From assembly GCA_003573635.1 (NCBI GenBank), contig QUTJ01031612.1:1-13423 (forward strand): a DNA stretch of 13,423 nt. The letters run 5' to 3'. This document shows, piece by piece, positions 10,501 through 13,423 of the stretch (position 1 is its first letter; each line of letters begins with the position of its first letter). The position numbers and the translations under genes were made by a program. The notes beneath the pieces were generated by a model. That model saw only the letters and a list, made by a program, of their open reading frames with translations, made no database searches and was not told where the DNA came from. The DNA is from Goniomonas avonlea (Eukaryota > Cryptophyceae > Goniomonadida > Goniomonadaceae).

Positions 10501-12780
10501 GTGTGCCTGATACACCGCGTGTGTGCATGTGCGTGGTATGCAGACGCGTGCGCGAGAGTGCATCCGCATGTGAGCGTGTGTGTGTGTGTGTGTCCTTGTG
10601 TACGTGCGTGTGCGTGTGCGTGTTGTCTGCATGCATAAAGGAGGTGTTGCGTATGACATTGCAGCCGTGTGCTGTGGTTGGTATCGGGTCCTTGTGCGTG
10701 CGTGTCTGTGGGACTGTGCCTGTGGTAAAATTCACGAGCCAATGTCAACATTCCATCCGCAGCCGTTTCGTACGATGCGGAGTCGATGCTTATGACACTT
10801 CTGATTGACGGCGTCACCCAAAAGCAAACAACCGTGGGGCTCCGTTTTTATCACCACCATGCATCACCCCACCACCACCATCAACAATTGCACAACTGAC
10901 CGCCACCACTAACCACCACCGCTCACCCCCACCCCCACCCACACAACCTCCATCAATCGCACCGCACCCACACTCGCACCGCACCCACCAACCGCGCACT
11001 CTATTGTCTTGCATGCCTTCCTGCTTGCCTCTGTGTGAGTCCCTCCCTCACTCCCCTCCCACCGTTTCGCTTCATTTCCTCTCGGCCGCACTCGAGTCAA
11101 TCATGTACAACACTGGCTGCTAACGTTTTCTTGACCACAGGTTTACTCAAAACCTGCGAGCAAGATGACTCTCACTTTTGGACGAGAATTTTATCGTGAG
11201 TTTTTTTGGTGAAGGTGTCGTGTCGATCTTCATAGTGAGAAACAATTTCTGTCACTCGGCCCGCTCTGTCCCTGCAGTCGAATTCATTTGGGATGGCGTT
11301 GAAGCCAGGGTAAGGGCGTTTCTTGATGCGTTGCAACCTACGTGTGGATCACCCTGATGGGCGCATGAGTACTTTAACCCGCGGTACGAGTGTTGAGGGG
11401 ATGAGTGTCTTGTTGTTGAAGCTGGTAGTGGTTGTGGTGCTTTCCACAGGACTAGGAGATTCTCTTTCAATGTACTTTTATGCCTCCAATGGAGACGTTG
11501 AAATGACCTCCGTGGCAGGTGAACAACTTTCCAGCGCCTTCCAGGGAGAGTTCTTCGATCTGAAGATATTCGACCACGCCCTTAGCGAGGAAGCCCTCAG
11601 AGTGGAAGCTAACCCCGTTCGGCTCTCGCAAGATTTCGGAGCAGCCTCTTTGGATGTCGCAACGTTGTCCCAGCACACCTTGGCCCCCTCATATAATGTT
11701 TCAGTCTACAACAAAACCGGATTAGTTCGTGATATCGACTGTCAGTCTCTCTCGTCCCTTGGGGTGGCCTGTGCATTTATCGGGTCAGATGCAAAAACTT
11801 TTGTCCCAACGATATACCTGGGCAGGAACGTCAACTCTGCCTGGCAACCGGTATCGGTGGTTTATCCCTCGAACAAAGGTGATAGGATTACCCAGCCTCG
11901 AGTAGCCCTGATTCCCGACCGCGTGGTGGTGGTGTGGCTGTCCAACCATGGTGTTGGAGGCGATATGGATATCTATGCCGCCGTGTCCACCGATGGCGGA
12001 GTCACGTTTCAGGCGCCGTCATTGGTGAACCTGGACGGGGAGGAAGACCGCCTTGATGAATCGCAAGTCACGATTCTGGCAGAACCCCTTACGGTACGAT
12101 AACTTTGGTTGTGGCAGCGTTGCTCTGCATGCACTAGCGCAGTTGGTGTTGTCGAGTGTGACGGATATCTCAGATATATGTGTCTAAACATTTTTTTTCT
12201 GTCTTCGATAACTACATGCTTCCACTTACGTTGGTGCCTCTGGCATTTCTTGATGCAAGTGTAGCACCCGATCTTGTAGCTTTTGAACCATTCGATTGGC
12301 TAGTGCCTTCTGGTTAAGAACCACGTACTAGTACGTGAAATGAGTACGTGAAACACGTAATCGTACGTGAAACACGTAGTCGTACGTGCAAAATGAAGAT
12401 TGCCAATCGTGTTGTGGATGGATTGGTCCGGGATCGAAACTCGAGCGAGACCACAAAGCTCCCAATTCCCACTCAAATTTTCGAGCAGATCGGATCTTGG
12501 TCTGCCATCTATGGGAACCACGTACTAGTACGTTTACGTAGTCAACCAGAAGGCACTAGGATTCGATCGCGAGGTCTCTTACTCAAACTCGTGTAGCTCT
12601 TGGTTCAATCGTGAGGTCTTTTACATCAAACGTTTGGGATTTTCCTTGACAACACGGTTGGTTTTGGGTGACACTCGTGCCTCACTGCTCACTGCTCACG
12701 TGCTCGCAGGGCTTCTTCCACGTGTTTTGGCTCACTTTCGAAACTGTAGCGGGGGGGGAGGGCGCTACCTCCCGTCTAAT
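1428..12780 (+). CDS. Large multi-exon secreted mosaic protein (signal peptide, Kelch, LamG, Kelch, LamG, BNR, LamG, BNR), 3'-incomplete
   Basis: Proposed exons with matching phases: 1428-1552, 1594-1683, 1736-1974, 2016-2132, 2187-2270, 2317-2462, 2560-2638, 2685-2798, 2887-2944, 2986-3116, 3187-3280, 3325-3384, 3469-3755, 3841-3888, 4166-4354, 4455-4642, 4744-4863, 4914-4999, 5145-5233 (tentative), 5484-5693, 5743-5856, 6055-6236, 6763-6997, 7408-7538 or 7554, 7816 or 7832-7882, 8038-8075 and 8123-8237 (tentative), 8490-8604, 8645-9648, 9764-9870, 9922-10394, 10763-10833, 11141-11195, 11278-11295/11309, 11450-12093, 12710-12780. Nearly all junctions are GT-AG and two are GC-AG. The chain is about 2,000 residues, enters the secretory pathway and carries several N-glycosylation sequons (for example NGTW, NVSV, NKTG, NVTW). 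No transmembrane segment other than the signal peptide is visible, but the C-terminus is missing. Domain order suggests an extracellular binding protein. Splitting into two genes near 5200 or 8300 cannot be excluded, because those junctions are weak. Single exons and domains have their own entries. Confidence 0.75.
1594..3888 (+). CDS. Kelch beta-propeller 1 (13 exons)
   Basis: Successive exons encode Kelch motifs, each with a hydrophobic run, a Gly-Gly doublet and a downstream Trp. The doublets read IVFGGFG, VLFGGED, LVFGGQS, FVMGGQQ, MVYGGVE, YSFGGIG, VLGGRT, IIGGG and VVAGGID. The matching Trp segments include ETWLF, DLWTF, LWVLN, DVWAL, STVWKF, ELWVL, DMWAYS and SGVWSL. That is about eight or nine motifs, more than the six or seven blades of one typical propeller, so there may be an incomplete extra blade. 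Phases agree at every junction except one apparent frameshift at 2069-2071. The intron at 2945-2985 uses a GC donor. Kelch propellers usually bind proteins or, in secreted forms, glycans. This copy shows no catalytic signature (not galactose-oxidase-like). The last exon, 3841-3888, ends at a GTACAG donor. Confidence 0.8.
2069..2071 (+). other. Apparent one-base frameshift inside a Kelch exon
   Basis: Upstream of this AAA the frame reads SLLVFGGQSLLPRGDLL. Downstream, LWVLNSNRTEWTQ is in another frame. Removing one A would join them into a standard GG...DLLNLWVLN...W Kelch blade. A 37-nt intron (2076-2112, GT...AG, phase 0) would also restore the frame, but it is shorter than any other intron here and would delete the conserved Trp strand. 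A sequencing or assembly error is the simplest reading. A disabling mutation is possible. Confidence 0.65.
3889..4165 (+). other. Intron with large foldback of GAGTG-rich and CACTC-rich halves
   Basis: The stretch begins with a GTACAG donor and ends at an AG before the LamG-1 exon (ATCGAGCAG). Its middle holds GTGAGTG/GGGTGTGAG repeats (3955-4030) followed by CACTCACTCACACC-type repeats (4025-4140), which are roughly complementary to each other. The preceding exon ends in phase 0, while all three AGs near 4157-4165 require phase 1. A small exon, an indel or another donor must therefore be missing from my model. The open frame through the repeat is T/H/S-rich low complexity and is not taken as coding. 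Confidence 0.55.
4166..4999 (+). CDS. LamG/concanavalin A-like jelly-roll domain 1 (4 exons)
   Basis: Exons 4166-4354, 4455-4642, 4744-4863 and 4914-4999 join in phases 1, 0 and 0. Strand signatures of the LamG superfamily appear in order: FTFEAWFKTSG near the start, NTWHHAVASF, the sugar/Ca-site style hairpin AMLYVDGLSEL, PYLIGSAEMG and the closing GFVDNVKVW. The final exon, SLLGCWDFQADG, looks like the linker into another module. Introns are 100, 101 and 50 nt. LamG domains bind glycans or extracellular proteins and have no catalytic role. The exact 5' edge is uncertain (4157, 4161 and 4165 are all possible AGs, in the same phase). Confidence 0.78.
5145..5320 (+). CDS. Tentative linker exons after LamG 1
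   Basis: Splicing 4999 (phase 2) to 5145 across a 145-nt intron continues the frame as ADGTSACPGGKMSPIAP and onward, without a stop, to a phase-1 donor at 5234. A further 40-nt GT-AG intron (5234-5273, ending TTTCCAG) would add VRLYTTFSHSYPH before a TGA. I recognise no domain, and I do not see the donor that would connect to the next exon. Read it as probable but unresolved coding sequence. The stretch from about 5320 to 5483 shows nothing I can support. Confidence 0.35.
5484..8237 (+). CDS. Kelch-like beta-propeller 2 (about 8-9 exons)
   Basis: Best-supported exons are 5484-5693 (its first part is less sure; 5607-5693 is strong), 5743-5856, 6055-6236, 6763-6997, 7408-7538/7554 and 7816/7832-7882. 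They encode PGRRFKHTAMLL with LLLRGGQN, DAWSLNLEDGQWT, QFLVGGVG, ASMLLYGG followed by NNQVYLVQF, ELWEFLPNMRWKQL, and TVYLYSSADGSWLVL. These are the same hydrophobic-GG...W pattern as propeller 1, but more divergent. Splice phases match across introns of 49, 198, 526 and 410 nt. For the CA-repeat intron two donor/acceptor pairs fit (7539 with 7815, phase 2, or 7555 with 7831, phase 0). The exons 8038-8075 and 8123-8237 (GYSFEEYSLLRSC) are tentative and depend on a GTCATG donor. One codon contains an N (6774), directly after YGG. Confidence 0.65.
6237..6762 (+). other. 526-nt intron carrying a miniature element
   Basis: The donor is a consensus GTAAGT and the acceptor is GGCTTGCAG. Joining CT|G restores RASMLLYGG, a Kelch strand, so the junction is convincing. 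The intron contains a degenerate 32-bp copy of sequence from 5522-5553 (here 6307-6338), an AC dinucleotide run near 6420-6433 and the complete inverted-repeat element 6525-6684. Without the element it would be about 366 nt. Confidence 0.75.
6525..6684. mobile_element. Miniature inverted-repeat element (MITE) copy 1, 160 bp
   Basis: Perfect 13-bp terminal inverted repeats are CTAGTGCCTACTT at 6525-6537 and AAGTAGGCACTAG at 6672-6684. With mismatches they extend to 16 of 18. TA sits at each end (6526-6527 and 6682-6683), compatible with a TA target duplication as in Tc1/mariner-like elements, but this is an inference. Inside is a perfect 20-bp palindrome (6543-6562, CGCTGGTTTATAAACCAGCG) and a tandem pair TGATTACGGCTGGTTT at 6631-6646 and 6651-6666. 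CTGGTTT is repeated throughout. It has no coding capacity, so it would depend on a transposase made elsewhere. Position 6582 is N. Confidence 0.75.
7091..7225. repeat. TGTGTTTG microsatellite in an intron
   Basis: This irregular TGTGTTTG/TGTGTG tract fills much of the 410-nt intron 6998-7407, which begins GTTAGT and ends CCCTAACTACATTTTGCAG with a clear branch-like CTAAC. A second short TGTG run follows at 7317-7340. C/V-rich translations through it are artefacts. Confidence 0.85.
7614..7741. repeat. CACACACGTATCA/CACGTAACA repeat in an intron
   Basis: Long CA runs are interrupted at intervals by CGTATCA or CGTAACA, giving a higher-order repeat of roughly 20-24 bp. It lies in the intron between the exons ending at 7538/7554 and starting at 7816/7832. 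H/T-rich open frames here should be ignored. Confidence 0.85.
7883..8489 (+). other. Poorly resolved exon/intron region between Kelch 2 and LamG 2
   Basis: A GTAAGC donor at 7883 and a strong acceptor (GTTTTTCTTCCAG, ending 8037) bound a 155-nt intron. The following frame, QLRNVSGRVSGTG, meets TGA unless a 47-nt intron at 8076-8122 is removed, which then opens a frame through SPNWQSPASLVAPVDVGYSF to about 8237. From 8238 to 8489 I see no convincing coding sequence. The likely acceptor is CGTCGCACAG at 8489, though CATCTGCCAG at 8456 is possible. Confidence 0.4.
8490..9408 (+). CDS. Cys-containing linker exon and LamG domain 2
   Basis: Exon 8490-8604 encodes a linker with VSGLLCETEDCTSIL and splices in phase 1 over a 40-nt intron (8605-8644, donor GTCAGC) into the longest exon of the gene, 8645-9648 (1,004 nt). 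The N-terminal 250 residues of that exon form a LamG/pentraxin-like jelly roll: ADLYFPFES at the start, FSIGLWFKFISV, PWQHVVITLDRNN, WAIVADGVNV, VGLTFGDDYGGRFPG, and the closing FDEILIWGRALSDDEVRSVY. DE-[IV]-x-[IV]-W-x-R-A-L-S-x-[DE]-E is typical of the concanavalin-like LamG_3 type found in secreted proteins. It has no intron inside, unlike LamG 1 and LamG 3. Confidence 0.85.
9409..9980 (+). CDS. Sialidase/BNR-like beta-propeller segment 1
   Basis: After LamG 2 the exon continues with PSVAFDEDGNLGAVFEV and EVAYSEEA, then DPSLVHVNGTWIM. A GTGTGG donor at 9649 joins in phase 0 to 9764, giving GTWIMIWSESSSVMIAYKRF, and then ADSWSPPIQL. The alternation of short hydrophobic strands with Trp and Asp/Ser turns resembles sialidase-type propellers, but no intact Asp-box or catalytic Arg triad is visible. 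At about 190 residues it is shorter than a whole six-bladed propeller. A GC-AG intron (9871-9921, donor GCAAGT) follows. The family assignment is an inference and enzymatic activity is not supported. Confidence 0.55.
9981..11622 (+). CDS. LamG/concanavalin A-like domain 3 (about 5 exons)
   Basis: Exon 9922-10394 carries GMVLWYRGDEVDGF, PDRSLNGRTGSLVHP, YTIMVWYRYEPNFS and NLWYHL. The intron 10395-10762 joins in phase 1 to 10763-10833, giving WYHLAVSYDAESMLMTLLID. Next, 11141-11195 gives SKMTLTFGREFY, then comes the tiny exon from 11278, and then 11450 onward with SAFQGEFFDLKIFDHALSEE closing the domain near 11622. The order (WYR, WYHLAVSYD, LLIDG, LTFGRE, FFDLKIFDHALSEEAL) matches a LamG jelly roll. 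The junction 11278-11449 is uncertain: the visible GTAAGG donor at 11310 is phase 0, but the acceptor needs phase 1. A GC donor at 11296 would fit and would give WDGLGDSLSMYFY. Confidence 0.78.
10475..10626. repeat. GTGTGCGTG-type microsatellite in an intron
   Basis: Irregular GTGTGCGTG repeats ending in a pure GT run near 10576-10592 occupy the intron 10395-10762. That intron has a consensus donor GTAAGT and the acceptor CCATCCGCAG. Confidence 0.85.
10848..10990. repeat. CCACCA/CACCC-rich low-complexity intron
   Basis: Runs of CCACCACCA and CCCACCCCCACCC lie in the 307-nt intron 10834-11140. The donor there (ACC|GTGGGG) is weak, but the acceptor is preceded by a strong branch-like GCTGCTAACG and TTGACCACAG. 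Phase 0 on both sides restores QKQTTVYSKPASKM. Confidence 0.8.
11623..12780 (+). CDS. Sialidase/BNR-like beta-propeller segment 2 with an Asp-box; gene continues
   Basis: Exon 11450-12093 continues past LamG 3 with PTIYLGRNVNSAWQPVSVVY, then ITQPRVALIPDRVVVVWLSN and IYAAVSTDGGVTFQAPSLVN. STDGGVTF (11986-12009) matches the Asp-box S/T-x-D-x-G-x-T-W/F of sialidase and BNR repeats. WLSN and QPRVALIPDRVVVVW fit propeller strands. A phase-0 junction across a 616-nt intron leads to exon 12710-12780, with EPLT joined to GGFFHVFWLTFETVAG, again propeller-like, ending in a GTAAGC donor (phase 2). No stop codon is reached, so more exons lie 3' of this point. No full catalytic set is visible, so a binding role is as likely as hydrolase activity. 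Confidence 0.7.
12300..12559. mobile_element. Miniature inverted-repeat element (MITE) copy 2, 260 bp
   Basis: Perfect 16-bp terminal inverted repeats are CTAGTGCCTTCTGGTT at 12300-12315 and AACCAGAAGGCACTAG at 12544-12559. The first nine bases equal those of the element at 6525. TA occurs at both ends (12301-12302 and 12557-12558). ATTCGAT also lies just outside on both sides (12290-12296 and 12561-12567), so the target duplication could be TA or a longer one. Inside, AACCACGTACTAGTACGT occurs near both ends. At the left end it completes a perfect 16-bp palindrome, CACGTACTAGTACGTG. GTACGTG recurs at 12331, 12344, 12363 and 12382. No coding capacity is seen. Confidence 0.8.
12344..12381 (+). 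repeat. Two tandem 19-bp units inside MITE copy 2
   Basis: GTACGTGAAACACGTAATC (12344-12362) is followed by GTACGTGAAACACGTAGTC (12363-12381), with one difference. Each unit contains TACGTG-AAA-CACGTA, a small hairpin, so the element's left side is an array of palindromes. Confidence 0.85.
12562..12631 (+). repeat. Imperfect tandem repeat flanking MITE copy 2
   Basis: TTCGATCGCGAGGTCTCTTA (start 12562) and TTCAATCGTGAGGTCTTTTA (start 12604) are diverged copies about 42 bp apart. The piece TGTAGCT at 12592 also occurs as TGTAGCT at 12275, left of the element. The element therefore seems to have landed inside a short tandem array. Confidence 0.55.
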
Positions 12781-13211
12781 GTAAGCTCGTTGTTGTACAG
12801 CTGCAGACAGCTGCAGCTGCATTCCATTGATTCCAAAGGTTAGACAGAATAAGACAGGCAGCATTGTTTGTACTGTGTATGCGCAGCAACCGCAACATTG
12901 CTAATTCTTTTTCGACACAGCACACAGAAGAGACAGAGACAGGGAGACAGTGAGACAGTGAGCCACAGCGTCGTCCTCATCAGACCTGTGCGCGTACCCT
13001 CCTCCTGATCCTTGCACGAACACTGATCATTGGGCGCACGCGTCAACATTAAACATTATCCAGGTCCTCGAGTTCGCGGAATGGGTTGGAGTGGTCGGTG
13101 TCGGTGCGGGAGGCCCCTTTCAGCGCAGAGGCACGCATTGTTTGTTCGTGATCATACCTGCTTGCTGCCGCAGCCATCCTGTGGCTTGACTTTTTGTTGA
13201 TGTGACAGGAT

Positions 13212-13337
13212 GTGACTGGATGTCTGGTTGCAGTTGCTGATGTGAGTTGCTGGTGCGACAGGATTTCTGGTTGCAGTTGCATGTGACAGGATTTCTGGTT
13301 GCAGTTGCTGGTGACAGGATTTCTGGTTGCAGTTGCT
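13212..13337 (+). repeat. Minisatellite of about 27 bp, four copies
   Basis: Copies at 13212-13238, about 13254-13280, 13283-13309 and 13311-13337 share a core TTTCTGGTTGCAGTTGC preceded by GTGACAGGA. The last two copies are identical. Short spacers of 1-15 bp separate them. A related GTGACAGGATGTGAC lies just upstream. Confidence 0.85.
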
Positions 13338-13339
13338 GA

Positions 13340-13423
13340 TGTGACTGGGTGGGGGTGAGGGGGGGTGAGGGGAGGGGTGACGCAGGGTGTGAGGGGTGAC
13401 GATGTGACGATGTGACGATGTGC
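13340..13423 (+). repeat. G-rich tract and GACGATGT 9-mer repeat at the window end
   Basis: GGGTGGGGGTGAGGGGGGGTGAGGG-type sequence is followed by three copies of TGACGATG with a 9-bp period up to the last base. The four G runs could form a G-quadruplex on the plus strand. The array is cut by the window edge. Confidence 0.75.

Larger units (their letters stand above)
12094..12709 (+). other. 616-nt intron carrying the second miniature element
   Basis: The donor ACG|GTACGA and the acceptor ACGTGCTCGCAG keep phase 0. Removing the inverted-repeat element 12300-12559 would leave about 356 nt, nearly the same as the other element-bearing intron without its insert. The flank on the 3' side of the element is an imperfect tandem repeat (12562-12631). 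Confidence 0.7.
12781..13423. other. 3' stretch without a recognised exon
   Basis: After the GTAAGC donor at 12781 I find no further exon I can support. TGTACAG at 12800 would make an intron of only 20 nt, so it is probably not used. The stretch includes CAGCTG three times (12799-12820), a GAGACAG-rich piece (12925-12965) and the minisatellite listed separately. It is probably one long intron of the large gene or sequence beyond its next exon. Confidence 0.5.

Noticed and set aside
10362-10817. Minus-strand frame of 151 codons
   Set aside because: It is mostly His/Thr/Arg from the complement of GT repeats and is antisense to LamG 3 exons.
13049-13282. Minus-strand frame of 77 codons at the 3' end
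   Set aside because: Part of it is the complement of the minisatellite and there is no family similarity.
1-13423. tRNA or rRNA genes
   Set aside because: No cloverleaf with A/B-box sequence and no rRNA core motif was found by eye on either strand.

Overview
This window is nuclear DNA from a eukaryote, probably a unicellular one. It carries most of one large, intron-rich plus-strand gene for a secreted or surface mosaic protein. The evidence is short coding blocks joined across GT...AG boundaries in matching phase, branch-like CTAAC/CTGAC motifs before several acceptors, many introns of only 40-55 nt, microsatellite-filled longer introns, and no bacterial-type gene spacing. The standard stop codons behave as stops in all modelled exons. 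I cannot place the lineage further from the sequence alone.

Layout. Positions 1-1427 hold no convincing gene. They contain a cluster of strong hairpins (106-209), a polypyrimidine/C13 tract, a T/G-rich stretch, a tandem 20-mer and two short inverted repeats. The gene starts at the ATG at 1428 with a signal peptide and runs at least to 12780 without a terminal exon, so its 3' end is probably outside the window. I model about 37 exons and about 6.0 kb of coding sequence (roughly 2,000 codons). The order of modules is: signal peptide; Kelch beta-propeller 1 (1511-3888); LamG/concanavalin-like domain 1 (4166-4999); a poorly resolved linker; Kelch-like propeller 2 (about 5484-8237); LamG 2 (8645-9408); a short sialidase/BNR-like segment; LamG 3 (about 9980-11622); and a second sialidase/BNR-like segment with a clear Asp-box, continuing to 12780. 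The protein therefore alternates beta-propellers and jelly-roll lectin-like domains. This suggests extracellular carbohydrate or protein binding (adhesion, recognition or cell-wall function), but the ligand is unknown.

Mobile DNA. Two non-autonomous elements with related terminal inverted repeats starting CTAGTGCCT lie inside two of the longest introns (6525-6684 and 12300-12559). They look like one family of TA-flanked miniature inverted-repeat elements and contain perfect internal palindromes.

Uncertain points. There is an apparent one-base frameshift at 2069-2071. The phase mismatch across the intron at 3889-4165 is unresolved. The exon structure at 5145-5483, 8038-8489 and 11278-11449 is tentative. 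Two N bases (6582, 6774) mark the sequence as draft quality. The 3' end (12781-13423) is non-coding as far as I can see and holds a minisatellite.
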